Source: Turritopsis dohrnii (lineage: Eukaryota > Cnidaria > Hydrozoa > Anthoathecata > Oceaniidae). Taken from it: a stretch of DNA of 64,000 nt. The notes under the pieces were generated by a model. The model made no database searches and was not told where the DNA came from. It saw nothing but the letters and a program-made list of their open reading frames with translations. Shown here in pieces: positions 47,739 through 60,360 of this stretch. The stretch is from NCBI GenBank assembly GCA_027922465.2, contig BQMF02000120.1, positions 434,001-498,000 of the forward strand, given 5' to 3'. Position numbers and translations under genes: made by a program. Positions within the stretch are counted from its first letter, which is position 1. Every line of letters starts with the position of its first letter.

Positions 47739-49654
47739 TTAGTTTTTCTTTTTGTACGAAGATGTTTGGATGTGACTAGATCCTAGACTGCTTAGAAGGG
47801 GACATCTGCGGAGGAGAACAAACGTTTTTACCCATTCATCATCATCAACTGCTTTGCTTTCTTCAGTAAGATGTGAATCATCTGCTTTCTCGTCTTTGAT
47901 GTTTAAAACTTTCTCGGTCCAAGAACCTCCCACACTTTCACCCGTGCTGTAATTCACTTTGCTTTTCCTTTCATCATCTACGCAAACGATGGACTCTAAC
48001 AAAACAAACGAAACTACATATTTCGGTTTCTATTTGCCAGATCAAGAAATATCAAAACAACGATTGTCACAAAAAATATTTTCAATGAACCTTTATGTTA
48101 GAAAAATTGAATTCAGGAACAATATATTTGATAGAATGAAATCTTATCTCACTAAACCACGTAGAACTCAAGTAAACGCTACTGCAACTTACCCAAATAT
48201 GAACCATCCCCTTTAGTCCGTAACCTGACCAATGCACCATCTGGGAGTTCTATTCCCTCTAAATCTTTCTCATCACACCATACACTAGTTAGATTGGTTA
48301 CATCGCGGAACTTATCATCGTTCAAAACGTCCAGTTCTGGTACTTCCAGAAGCCCTCTGCATTTACTAACCGTAAGAATATCTGTTCCTTCAGACGACAC
48401 TGTTTCTGTAATGAAAAAACCGCATGTTATCGAGAAGATCAAAACGAATAACTCCCGAGCTCGTAACGAATAAACTAGGATCATAACGAATAATTCCAAG
48501 ATTATAACGACCAATTTCCGACATCACAACGAAAATCTCGGGATCGTAACGAATAAATTCCGAGATGATAAATTTACAGAAGTGAAGATTTCTTACTGTA
48601 GGACGAGGAGAGGTATCCAGTGTTGACTTTCTTGTGGCTACCAAAATCAGGCTCTATTTCTTTCCCAACAGAATCGAATTTTCTCTTTGTTGCTTTTAAT
48701 GTTTCTATGTGAATTGCTACATAGCGATTCTGTAATACATGTGAATCCAATGTGAATATTAGTATAACTTGGCCTTAGTATTGTTGGGGAAAAAGGCTGA
48801 GGGCATAGGAGTTCATGGTTCAAGAGAAAGCATTTAAACATACTCGAATGTTGGGTTTAAGTCCATCTATGATGACATGACGTGATTTTCCACGAATGTT
48901 TCCTTCGATGATAAGACCATCACCGCTACACCAGAAGAAAAAGAAAAGCGTTAATGACATCACGAATATTCAAACCATAACAACTTAAAAACTTTGAAGG
49001 GTTATAACTTATGTCTAGGAAATTATTAGAAGACAGATAATATCTCGTTTTTAATATTTTTAAGTGCTATTTAAGATATAAAGTTTTTTTTATAAGAATT
49101 CTTTTTATAAGAATCACGAGGCTCAAAATCGTCAAAATTAAAGAATATTTTAAGAATCACCTTAAGGCTCAAAGCGTGATAAGAAATCTAAGGAAGATCA
49201 GAAAGGCTTCAATTACATATAGTCGTGGTAAACAACGCTCTTTTGTTTCTCTTTGATGTTGATCCTCCCTCTTTTACCGTTGCAGTTTATCTAATATCCC
49301 TTGTTCAGCTTCATTGTACACTGTTTTCTTCCAGAAATATTTAAGAATCACTTAAAAATACTTCAGGCTCACATTTAAAGAATTATTAAGAATCATAAGG
49401 CTTAAGCCAGTTATGTAATTCTTATAACGAAAAAAAAAGTGTGCAATATCAAAAAAAGAATAAGTTTTTTTTGACCTCCGTTTCCCTTCAGCCGATGAAA
49501 ACATTACAATAAATACAAGTTTCAAAATAACATTCAAACAGTACCTTTTTCTTTTGAAGATGATATCAGGATCGAACGCTCCCTTCCACGTGGTTGTTTT
49601 GACTGGCAAAGTTGTGAGGACTTGATTATCATACAGCATATGAGCGCGACTCAT
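47739..49654 (-). CDS. Unrecognised multi-exon protein
   Basis: Exons proposed on minus: 49654-49545 (MSRAHMLYDNQV...FKRK), 48925-48844 (GDGLIIEGNIRGKSRHV), about 48645-48597 (VNTGYLSSSY; acceptor uncertain), 48407-48193 (LLEVPELDVLNDDKF, ELPDGALVRLRTKGDG) and 48000-47739 (ESIVCVDDERKSKV to a stop). Junctions 1-2, 3-4 and 4-5 are phase-consistent; 2-3 needs transcript evidence. The product is about 240 residues, soluble-looking, with no signal peptide or membrane segment, and an acidic-basic tail. I do not recognise the family. A 29-30-bp imperfect tandem repeat lies in the intron at 48430-48565. Confidence 0.55.
48430..48565. repeat. Imperfect ~29-bp tandem repeat
   Basis: About five variants of ATCGTAACGAATAAATTCCG in a row, within an intron of the unrecognised minus-strand gene. 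Confidence 0.7.
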
Positions 49655-50099
49655 TGTTGTTATGTATAATTACATGTCCTAGATTAATCAAGTCGATAAT
49701 GATACATAAACCTTTCTCTTCTTCCCAACCCTTACTCAATAGATGACGTCACATCTGCTTATTAGAAATATCTTGAGCGTTGAGACAACCAAACTTCAAG
49801 AAAAGATGATACTCAGTGAAGGACATTCATATAACAACGAATAATGAACACCATACACATTCCTGATGTTACCTTGGGAAATTCTAATGCTGATTCTAAT
49901 TTTTTACCGTATAACACTCATCTTCAAATCACAGACGCCTTACTTTATGTAGCAGGTTACTTTTATTCCACGGTGGTCACATTTATAAAAATTGATTTAC
50001 AAAACATTCAAGGACTTTACAACAACACAGATGTTTATATATGGAGCATGTCTGACAATATAAACTTTGCAGGTTGTTTATGTCGCATCTGAATTTATG
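49655..50099. other. Upstream of the unrecognised gene, nothing recognised
   Basis: AT-rich intergenic sequence. The plus ORF at 49844-50092 lacks recognisable features. Confidence 0.45.
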
Positions 50100-50215
50100 C
50101 AAGAGACCATTCTCCATTCATATAGCATGAACAAAAACAAACAAGTTTATTGCGCATGTGCAAGCGATCCACGTTCCCACCTCCAATTTGGTCAAAAAGA
50201 AAATTCCAACCTAAA

Positions 50216-50999
50216 TTCAGGTTTAAGCCAGTGGCCAAAATAGTGTATATACCGGGTGAGTCAAAAAAAAGTACCGTTGTTTCACAAAACGTATCTTTCG
50301 ATTGACTAATTATGAAAGCTAGTGTTTTTTATTTCTGAATAGAGGAATCCTTTACCTACATTTTGGTGTATCATTTGTCAAATTTGGTTGAGTAGAAAAA
50401 AAGTTATGGGCAAAAAACTGGAGGTGGTCCTTGTAAAAAGTCTCGAAAAATGACGAAAAAAGCTGAACAAAACTTCTCGAAACTGGAAACTAAATACATA
50501 CCCAAATTCTTTGTTGTAACGTGAGTTGTGGCATTTTTTACAAAACAGTCTTTATAAAAAACTTCATCAAGTAAAGTTTTAATAAAATTTTGAAAAAAGT
50601 TTGAACTTTTTACTTAATTTAAGCATTGGGAATTAAAAAAATAAGTTTTAGCACATTGAAGCGTGTATGAGTTTCAATCCCATACGGTTTGCAATAAGAA
50701 CAGAAAATCTTGTTTGGAGAAGTTTTGTTTAGATATTTTCGTCATTTTTCGACGAATTTTACAAGGACCACCTCCAGTTTTTTGCCCATAACTTTTTTCT
50801 ACTCAACCAAATTTGATAAATGATACACCAAAATGTAGGTAAAGGATTCCTCTATTCAGAAATAAAAAATACTAGCTTTCATAATTAGTCAATCGAAAGA
50901 TACGTTTTGTGAAACAACGGTACTTTTTTTTGACTCACCCGGTACTTCTATAGAAATGTACTCCTCCTCCTTGGTGTTTTTTGAACAAATTTGCCCACC
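50216..50999. mobile_element. MITE-A copy split by a TA element
   Basis: Left part AAGCCAGTGGCCAAAATAGTG (50216-50251), right part ACTTCTATAGAAATGTACTC to TTGCCCACCGG (50944-50999). The undisturbed duplicate is at 60361-60442. Confidence 0.88.
50252..50942. mobile_element. 691-bp TA element with ~235-bp inverted arms
   Basis: Ends CCGGGTGAGTCAAAAAAAAG and complement; arms extend to about 50490 and 50710. Flanked by TA at 50250-50251 and 50943-50944. No transposase ORF, so a non-autonomous, probably Tc1/mariner-type element. Confidence 0.93.
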
Positions 51000-51361
51000 G
51001 GTAAGTTATCATTGATGTACAGACTTGCACATATATACGGTATATTATTGGATAACAATGAATGAATGAATGAATGAATGATAAGGACTTACTGCTAAAA
51101 ATTTCCTATTATATATTTTATAAACTATTAAACATTTATAACGTGCTATGATAATAATACAATATTTATAGTGGCTAGAGGTAGTAAAAACGTTTTACCC
51201 GAAAGTATATAAAAAAAGTATATAAAAAAATGCAATTTCACAAAAAATTCTACGAACTAACCCCAGCAATTGTGGAAATAAAATATATTTTAATCCTAAA
51301 ATCGCGATTCGTTTATCGTAACCGTGGAGAAGAGCAGTGACGTTTTTCAGAAATACAATCT

Positions 51362-54300
51362 CTACTTTGTTGAATCTTTTGGTATTGGTTGAACAGGAAT
51401 AAATTCACAAGCCGCCTTGTATTCAATATCGGGATAACCAAAAGCTGTCGGACTTACAAATTCCAAAGCTTTTTCCGTACACATTAAAGGCATGGAAGAT
51501 AAAACTAAAACGGTAACTCTTAACCCATACTTCAATTCATCGGTTGTGATTGGTTCACCAGAATCGGTATCAACAACAGTTATAAGGTCTGGAACAGTTG
51601 CAAGAATCTCGTCAGAATCAAGTGATTTTGCAATGATGAATTCATTCTGAAAATCCACCGCCATGTTTTTTCCAGCAAAAGGACCAGATCCTTCAATCTT
51701 GACTTTACCCCAAGTGAAGCCATCTTTGGTTTCTCGATATAAATCACAAATCTAAATAGCATTGTGTAATATGATTACCGTGAATGACCGATTAAGCACT
51801 CAGGTTTAGACGAAAAATTTGTAATAAGCGCCCAGGTTTCGATTAAGCGCCCAGGCCCAAAACTGAAGGTGGGCGCTTATTTGGTAAAACATATAATAAT
51901 TAAGAAAAACATGGTTTTTAGTTGAACATATATTTCAGCATAATGAAGGAAACTTAATAACACGGGAATGAATTATTTTCATCTCAAAGTGAGAGTATTT
52001 ATCGAGCTTTTTCTGAAGTTGCTCGAATAGGATACAAGCATCTATAGAATAGTGGGGTAAAATCGCCAAAAAGGTCACCGCGACGAAGATCACTTTCATC
52101 GAAATAATGGACAAATTTAGTTGAAAAATAACTCCGAGAAGGAGTGGATTTCTATAGAAATATGCACACTATTTAAATGAAGATGCTCTTTGTCGCAGTG
52201 AATTTTGAAACGTTTTCACACTGATATGTGGTAATCAACTAATCAACTGGCTAAATTACCTTTCCTTGACCAAGAACTTTCCCATTTGCCTTTTCAACGA
52301 TAGCGTGAATGGGAGACTTATGTTGCTCCCTCGATATTAATACTGCATTTCCTAAATACCACGCCTTGCTAATGGTAAACAAACAAGTCTTGGAAGAAAT
52401 TTCATCTTTCGACAAGCCTCCCAATGCAACTCCAGCAGCACATCTACAAAACGTCAAAAACATTGCTATTTCATTATGACTAGAGCGCATAGAAAAGGCT
52501 AAAACTCCATGATTCAAATAAAAACAGGCAGTCAAAAAGCGATCGAATAATAACGTGAAATAAATGCAAACTTCTAATGGTAACCAATAGAAACCAACCC
52601 CATTTGAATGCAATATTTCCTAAACACATCTTCAAGTGTACTTGCGCAGTCGCATTTAACACAACAAGCATGGTTTCCTTTATAATCTGCAATGACAGAT
52701 GGACAACACGAACTGCCGAGTATAAATGGACCGAAGTGTTGTAGTTTTGGAAATGCTCTGCCCATCCCATCACAGTCTAGAACTGGTATACCAAGTTCAC
52801 CAGCAAGAACTAATGGCTCGATAGCATTTAAACCACCTATTTCACATGGAAAGATGGCAGCTGGTAAAGATTCCAGTGTTTCGGCCTGTGGTAACTTCAT
52901 AACCTTAAATAAAAATAGAAAATGTTGTTAGCGACAATAGTTGTGATCGTTATTAAATTATCTTATTCCAGAGAAACATGAAACTCGCGCATACGTATCA
53001 AAAGGCACTTTATTTACCATCAAGGTATCCATGTTAGATACTTTTTGAAAAGCTCGTAAAGACTCCAGTAGAAGTTTGGAAGTTGAGATGTTCTTCGATG
53101 TGTGGTACCTTATTACAGGAAATTAACGAATCATGAAATTAACGCGGTTTTATATAGCTTAGCTTTCTGACCGACATTAACGCTTGAATGGAATTTCTAA
53201 TCGAACTATGCCCTGTCATTTGCACAACAGCTTTCACTTTGATCAAGAGGACAATCATTCTTGATTCAGCGAAAAAGCAATCGGCTAAATTCACTCGGTC
53301 ACGTGATCATGAACGATATCTGGTATCAGAGACTTGCTTATGTATTTTCATTTTTTTAAATCTTTCAATTTGAGTGCTTGTTACTTGCCACTTATATTCA
53401 CAAAAACATCGTAGTTCTGTAAGTTTGAGTGCTATAACACAACTGCTACTTAAATTTCACGAATTTCTTTCATAGTTTGGTCATTTACAGACAAGCAATT
53501 AATTTTTAAACCCACACCACCCATTCTATTAGTACACTTCTTTTAAAAAAGATAACTTCCTGCCCACCTGCTTATTGCAACAAAATTACATGCGACGTTT
53601 TTTGATGTTATACCGGGTGAGTCAATAAAAAGTACCGATGTTTCACAAAAGATATCTTTCGATTGAATGATTATGACAGATAGTCATTTTTGAACAGAGG
53701 AATCCCTTACCTATATTTTGGTGTATCACTTTTCTAATTTGGTTGAGTAGAAAAAAAGTTATGGACATAAAACTGGAAGCGGTCCTTGTAAAAATCTTTG
53801 AAAAATGGACAAAAAAGCCGAGTTATTTTATTACTTTTTATTGACTCACCCGGTATATGTAAGTGTACGTTAAATGTTTTTAAACAGACTTTGCATTTAA
53901 TGCTGCACAACTTTCAACAATAACAAGTACATCATTTCGATTATATTAGTCCTCAGGAAATGGATACAGTATACCATACACATAGTTGTTATCAGACAGG
54001 AAATTTCTAAGGAATTTGTTCACAAGCATTTGTTCATACGGACCTCGTTTCGATGCGCTACATTGTTCCATGGTGTATTCAACCAATGAAAGTTTGTATG
54101 GCTATCTTATAGTGTCATGTAATTAGCCATGAATTATCACTTTTTATGAAGTGATCAAAATGTATGAATGATCTTTAAACATCACGTACCTTGCAATTTT
54201 TACCATCAACATTTTCTAACTTCCAGTCATTATCTTTGGCAATCTGTTCTATACAGGTATCAGCAACACCTACTTCGAATAGCTTTTGTAAGATTTTTAT

Positions 54301-57300
54301 AGCATCTTTTATTTCTCTATCACTTGTCAGTCGTTCAATCAGTATTTCAGGAGCACCCATGAATGCAACGGAAAAGGCTTTCTGGTTTTCTTGTAAACTG
54401 TATGAGAGATGAAAAAGTTTCTTAAAAACTACTTCCTACCCAGTGGGCAAAATCGTAAAAAAAGTCACTGCGTTGGAGAGCATTTTTATTGAAGTAGTGT
54501 GTATACATCTATAGAATTGCACTTCTTCGCAGTGATTTCTCAACAAACTTGCCCTCTGAAAAGGTTAAATCATATCTTAGTAATTTTAAACATATCTTAC
54601 CTTGATGGGTGTATGACTTTAACTTGAAGACCTTTCTCGATACATGTTCTCAAACGTAACCGCCCCAGATACGGACTACCACCGCCGCCACAACCCAAAA
54701 TACCAGCCCCAATTGCTATACAGTCTGCATCCCATAGGTTTAGTACCCATTCACCTTTGTCTGTTACAAGTGGATTGTGATATAGAGGTGTCTCAGTTTG
54801 CTTCTGAACAACATCGCTTACATCTTTATCTGAAAAAGCAATCAACTTAAGTATATTCTGAAATTCCGTACATAATCTGGGTTCACTTAAAAACTTAAAA
54901 AATACTAAAAAAAACCATTTAGAATTAAAGTTATAAACAAAACAGTATAGCAGCTACTAAAACGGTACAGCAACTATTTAAACAAGTGGTGCATAGCACA
55001 AAACAGTATAGCAGCTACTAAAATGGTATGGCAACTATTTTTACGTACAACATTGTTTAACTCTTATCATGGATATACGATCTCGAAAAGAATTAGATGC
55101 TCAAAACTTTCTAACAGGATTACCTTTTTTACCATTCTTTTTTATATTTCTTGACGGATCAGCCAATGTCTGTGTTTCCATTGCTGGCATTTGATGCACT
55201 GTTTTGTGACTTTTATCAAGGACTTCTAATTCACCGACAGCTTTGACTTGCAATCTGAAGCATGGCACAGCCATATACGCCATCTTTACCTCAGAGATAT
55301 TCACTATATTGCAGGATTCTTCAATGGCACCATTGCTCACTGCAACACTAATGGCTTCTTTCTTTGCACTCTCCAGTACTTCATCTCTTGAAGTTGAATC
55401 TGTCATTGTGACTAATTTGTCGATGGAACCACTTACTTTGCTCAGTGCAGCACCAACAGCATTGGCAACCTAATGTAAAACCAAAATTTCTTAGAACAAG
55501 CCTTACTGATGATAGGGCTATGTGAAAGTATTAAAATATGGTTGTCATGGCGAACAGTGAAAATAAGAAGTCTAGTTTTCCCTTTATAATCCTAGACCGA
55601 GATATTTTAATAAAAGATTGGAGACCCAAGTAATCAATTATTTTATGATTGATATTTAATCCTTGGGTGGTCAGATTTCGATTTCCACGCTTCCTTTTTT
55701 TTATTACGTCATAGTTTTGCGCATGGTGAAAAATGAAATGCGTCCAAAACTTTTTGTAATAAAACATCAAAAATAGGTCAAACAAAATATTAGAACCCAT
55801 ATCTGAAATTGCCTACTTTGCTAGATATTTGGCAAAAGTGGTTCAAAAATGATGTGATCTGTGACGTCATCTGAAATTAAAAAGTGGCCAAATTCAAAAA
55901 TAATTTATGTTTATTTGGTAGAGAATTCTCTGGTGAACAACTAACTATCAAAATATCCCTGTCTATCATTATCAAACACTCTCAATGCACCAAATATCGC
56001 TTGAATATTAATTTATCTAGCACCTGGTAGTTTGATGGTTTTATTATTGATGAAGCACCTGCAAACGTTTCATTGCAATCTATCAATATACTGCCACCTC
56101 CAACCAAAACAACTGGACACAATTCATCATTAAGCTAAAATAACAATATAACACCACAATAATTAGATATACATTAGTTGAATAAGGAAATATATAATGA
56201 AAACTAAAAGAGAATGGTTACCTTCACAGAATCAACAGTATCTTCTACCATTTTCTTAATGACATGCAAAGCCTTCTCCTTCAGTTCATCGTTTAAGTTT
56301 GCTACATTTGATTTATCACCGACATCAGCAATACCACAAGCGACTGCAATGTCTGTTGACACAAGAACATCCCCACCAAACACAACAGCATCTCTTGTAA
56401 TGTTATATTCAACTGATTTTGGTCCAACAGATACACTCTACAATGAATAAAAAGAGTTTTTCTGACAGGTTTAACTGAGATGTAATTAGTGCCATAACTA
56501 ATTAGGAGGAATTATTATTGTTTTGAAAATAGAGTAACATATCTTGAACAAATCGCTTTCATTACATTGATCTTATCGATGCATGGTACATAAACAGAGG
56601 GGTTGTGGAAATTTCAAATTGCAACTGAACTTCTTTTACCTGATCTTCGTGAACCTTGACAAGGGAACCTCCACCTAAACCAATTGATTTCACGTCTGGC
56701 ATATGAAAATTTGTGTTTACTCCACCAATCTACAAAAAAAGTCACTGCAATGAAGAGCATTCTTATTGATATAGTGTTTTGCAGAGAAATACAGTCCTTT
56801 GCAGGGGTTTTTTCAATAAATTTACCCACTGGTTAGTGGCAATGCTTTATAATATTTGATAAAATTTTAAATATGTATGCTACACAGATCTTGAGAAACA
56901 TATAAATCTGAAAACAAAATGTTAGAAGTAGTACTTTTATTCTTGATGAAGCTTCTCTCGGAAAGCCATTTTTCAATACACCAACATCAGTCGATGTACC
57001 ACCAATATCAACGATAATGGCGTCTTTCAATGATGATAAATGAGCAGCACCTCGCATGCTATTAGTAGCACCAGATGAAAATGTAAAAACCGGATAGTTC
57101 AAAATGCGCTGTTCACTATAATGAGAATGGTTGCATATTCAATTTACAACTACAATATTCAATATTCAATAAACACAGCAAGCATTTAAAAATTTCAATG
57201 TGGATTGGAAGAACATTGATGGAATGAACCTGATAAGTGTGCCGTCATTTTGAGTAAAAAATACAGGACAGTGCAAACCAACTTTGTTCAAAGCTCTTTT

Positions 57301-58843
57301 AAAACCAGTTATGGTTTTCTTGCATAATACTTTTAAACTTTCATTCAAGATGCTAGCATTCTCACGTTCCAATAAACCAAGATGGCCAAGTTGATGTGAC
57401 AATGTATATGTTATGTCAGGAGAAAGTTTCTGTAGCATGTCACCAATGAGATTTTCTTGACATGGATTTGTAGGAGAGAAAATACCTAAATAAAAGTTGA
57501 GAACTTAGAATGCATAGTTTAGTTTACAATTTCATTATAACAAGTCTCAAGTTTCAACCAGCTATCAAAATCGAAAACAGAGTTTTTCCATAAAGAATTA
57601 CAAAGAGTTACAAAGGGTAGGAATCTATCAAAGACTATAAAGTGTCGTTATCAAAATTGTCGGAAACATCATATATGGTTTATATTATGATGATCATACC
57701 TGAATTTCTATGGAGCTCCAACAAAATAAAAAATTTTTACAGTCAAGAGAAAAGGAAAAATAATTGCTGTTAAACAAAATTAACATCTTTAGAATGTAAT
57801 TCATACAACATAAATCTGCAAACCTATAACTTTAACTGAAATCCTTCATTAACCACATTTGTTTTTAAAAGACCAACAACAGATTTTTCTGTTTTATGAC
57901 TACTACTTTTGTGTGAAGATGCAGCAACTCATTCATGTTGTGTGTAGATACTCTATTCCAATGTGCTTTAAAAGCAGCAAATGGTTGGGAGGCATCACAT
58001 GACTGTTCTATCTATAAGTTGGGGGATAAAAGCAGAAGAGCTCAAGTTTTCCACTCCTGGTTACTATACATAAATATTGTATGAAACTGACAATTGCAAT
58101 CATTTCGGCAGTATTTACAAACAACAGTATTCAGATGGCAGGGGAGGTTGGGCCACAAGTTGCCTTGTTCCTGCCATGGCCTAAAGAAGGGACTTAGAAT
58201 GAGACCAGCTCCCATTATGGTACTTAATAAATATGGTTATTTTTGTCTCTTAAAAAGGTTAGGAACTTCATCGCCATAATGAGAACGGAACCACAATTGC
58301 ACAAGCAGGGATGCTACCGTATGACCAATATACCACAAGGCTATATTTCAATGAGAAAACTGAGAAAAGCTTACCTGAAACAGCCACATGATTTATTCCT
58401 TCTGTTGCAATTGTTTTGATCACTTCAGTGATTTCATCAGTATCTACATCACTAATGACACTACCATCGAATTCGAAACCACCTTTCAACATATGAGAAC
58501 CTCCATTAACAATCTCTGACAGATCTTTTGGAAAATCTGTAAATGGTGGTAAACTTAGAGAAGCCTGGCCACATAATCGGATACAAGCAACCTTTGATAG
58601 ACCTTTACGTTTGATGACAGCATTAATGAAATGTGTGGTGCCAATATGGACTCGCTTTATGTTAGTGATCACATTCTTGTCAATAGAAGAAGCGCTATCA
58701 AGAGCTGATTGGGTAGCATTAACTACACCGTCAAGAATGTTTTCAGTCGTTGCGGATTTACTCCATCCAATCACTTCACTGCCATGTATAATTACCACAT
58801 CAGTATTTGTGCCACCAACATCAATCCCAACAACGAGTGACAT
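51362..58843 (-). CDS. Hydantoinase A/oxoprolinase-like ATPase fused to DUF917, 12 exons
   Basis: Exons: 58843-58375, 57485-57230, 57115-56935, 56729-56640, 56437-56222, 56134-56024, 55469-55124, 54829-54601, 54397-54190, 52903-52599, 52443-52260, 51751-51362. All junction phases agree; 994 residues plus stop. The N-terminal half is hydantoinase A: ASKHA phosphate motifs GIDVGGTNTDVV near residue 6 and IVDIGGTSTDVGVL, plus GLGGGS and LVGGGSIL loops. The last five exons form DUF917 (GAGILGCGGGGSPYLG, PCEIGGLNAIEPL, GIPVLDCDGMGRAFP, SSCCPSV). Such fusions occur in fungi and some invertebrates; the family hydrolyses cyclic amides with ATP, and DUF917 has been tied to thiohydantoin desulfuration. 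The true substrate is unknown. No signal peptide, so probably cytosolic. Confidence 0.92.
52051..52232. mobile_element. MITE-A, compound copy (hydantoinase gene intron 11)
   Basis: AGTGGGGTAAAATCGCC, then two partial arms in tandem, then CTCTTTGTCGCAGTGAATTT. It lies 28 bp after the exon 11 donor. The same compound is at 61339-61497 in the duplicate gene. Confidence 0.8.
53613..53853. mobile_element. Deletion derivative of the 691-bp TA element
   Basis: CCGGGTGAGTCAATAAAAAG start, same left-arm sequence as 50252-50490, then a short right end GACTCACCCGG; TA on both sides (53611-53612, 53854-53855). Confidence 0.9.
54438..54556. mobile_element. MITE-A copy (hydantoinase gene intron 8)
   Basis: CCCAGTGGGCAAAATCG to AACAAACTTGCCCTCTG. 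Begins 40 bp from exon 9 in a 203-bp intron and is shared with the duplicate at 63345-63452. Confidence 0.88.
54938..55045. repeat. 61-bp tandem duplication in intron 7
   Basis: AACAGTATAGCAGCTACTAA occurs at 54941 and 55002, each followed by GGTA-CAACTATTT-type sequence. Confidence 0.85.
56730..56833. mobile_element. MITE-A copy touching a splice acceptor (intron 3)
   Basis: CAAAAAAAGTCACTGCAATG to AATTTACCCACTGG-type end. The outer ~20 bp of the terminal repeat is missing exactly at exon 4, so the acceptor pyrimidine tract is the MITE's own A-run read on minus. Confidence 0.8.
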
Positions 58844-59249
58844 TGTTTGAGAATTTATTTTGAAATTCTGTTAACTGACAAATTATTAAAAACAATAATT
58901 GAATCAAAATGGTAAGTAAAAACAAAAAAAATTATCTGATAATAAACAGAGTTTGGTGATATTCAGAGCTTGATGATATACAGATATTTATTGTTTCTAT
59001 ACAGCTTATATTCTTGTCCTTTTTTTGCACCTAAAATGTGCATCTATAAGTTGCTGTTACTAGAACAGTTAGAAAGATACCATTTGGTATCAATATACTC
59101 ACATCACAATACAAAGCTTTGGTAGGTTTCATTGCATAAAAAAATTATTAGGTAAACAAAGTAAAAGTTTTCTTTGGATAAAGAGCAGGGAAAAAAGGAA
59201 AAAGGTTCTTTACATTGATTATATTGATTTATTTGATATTGTTTTCACT

Positions 59250-59509
59250 CAGTTGCTATTGCATCTGTTTTCCAGGAGGGGCCACGGCTTAGGTTGGAGG
59301 CTCCGAAGTATTTGACACTCTCATGAGTGACACAAACCCAATCAAGGGCCTGTGCTCTTCTGGATTACCTCCTGCAACACCCAATGTATCATCTACCCAA
59401 TTTCCTTCACATGGCATGGGTCGACCCGGTACTATGGTACATTCACTTGCTCATGGTGAATCGCCGCATAAAATACGAGAGTGATAACCACTATACTATG
59501 GCGATTATA
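59250..59509 (-). mobile_element. tRNA-derived SINE, copy 2 (B box lost)
   Basis: Minus strand starts CATAGTATAGTGGTTATCAC (A box), but sequence between the A-box region and the body, including the B box present at 34126-34140, is missing. The body matches 33912-34100 closely. Confidence 0.8.
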
Positions 59510-59659
59510 TTGATTATATAAAAAATAGTACAGTGATTTTTTATACAGTCAAATAGGACTAAATCAATAGGGCGAAAGTAAACAGAATAAAAATTTAATA
59601 CAGAAATTTACAAATCATTAGAAATGTAAATTATGAAAATATATAATTATATATTATAA

Positions 59660-59875
59660 TTATAGACTTGTGCACGGTATATTATTGGATAACAATGAAT
59701 GGATGGGTGAATGAATGAATGATAAGGATTTATTGCTATAAATGTGCTATGATAATGCTATATTGCTAGTTGTTTACTAGTAAATACGTTTTATATAAAA
59801 AAAGGATAAAAAATGTACTTTCACAAATTATAAATCCTACACGTTGATAAAAATTTTCCGTACTAATTTAATACA
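59660..59875. repeat. Truncated third copy of the duplicated 3' flank
   Basis: GGTATATTATTGGATAACAA, (AATG)n, GCTATATTGCTAGTTGTTTA and AATGTACTTTCRCAAATTAT all recur at 60465-60680, and in part at 51040-51250. Confidence 0.88.
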
Positions 59876-60360
59876 GAAACTCACAAATCATTAGAAATAT
59901 AAATTATAAAAATATATAATTATATAAAAAAACAAATAAGAAATATATCATAACGAGCACCATAAAATTTTCCCGATAAATTTTCCTGGAAAAATGAGAA
60001 TAACATCTTTCTCACTTCTGTTGAAAAGCAACCAAACAAAAAAGTTAATCATTATTGACCTCATTGTAAAGTAATTCATCATAAGAATATAGAGTACATT
60101 TTGCTACACTTTCTTGGGTGGAAAATACTTTATTAATTGCTTTATTGCCAATAACAGGAGTGTTTATCATTTCTGTTGTTTATGCCAACACATTCACATA
60201 ATTTTTCTGCAAAGACTGAACTGGTACCATTGTTGAAAAGCAGATCTCCATTCATATAGCACAGAAAAACTAATAAATTCATTTTGCACGTGTAAACAAT
60301 CCATGTACCTTTCTTTTCCACGATTTGATAAAATAATATAAAATAAAAATTTAGGGTTAA

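Larger units (their letters stand above)
50100..54900. repeat. Segmental duplication, copy 1
   Basis: Matches about 60235-63770 in exons, introns and 3' flank (e.g. TCTCCATTCATATAGCA, GAAATGTACTCCTCCTCCTT, all DUF917 exons). Differences are mainly transposon insertions in this copy and intron divergence. Confidence 0.9.

Noticed and set aside
50252..50942. Considered as a microRNA-like long hairpin locus
   Set aside because: Terminal TA duplication, a second copy and an empty site show it is a transposon; small-RNA production cannot be judged from sequence.
52692..52931. Plus ORFs opposite DUF917 exons (also 61944-62348)
   Set aside because: Antisense shadows, present in both copies only because the exons are conserved.
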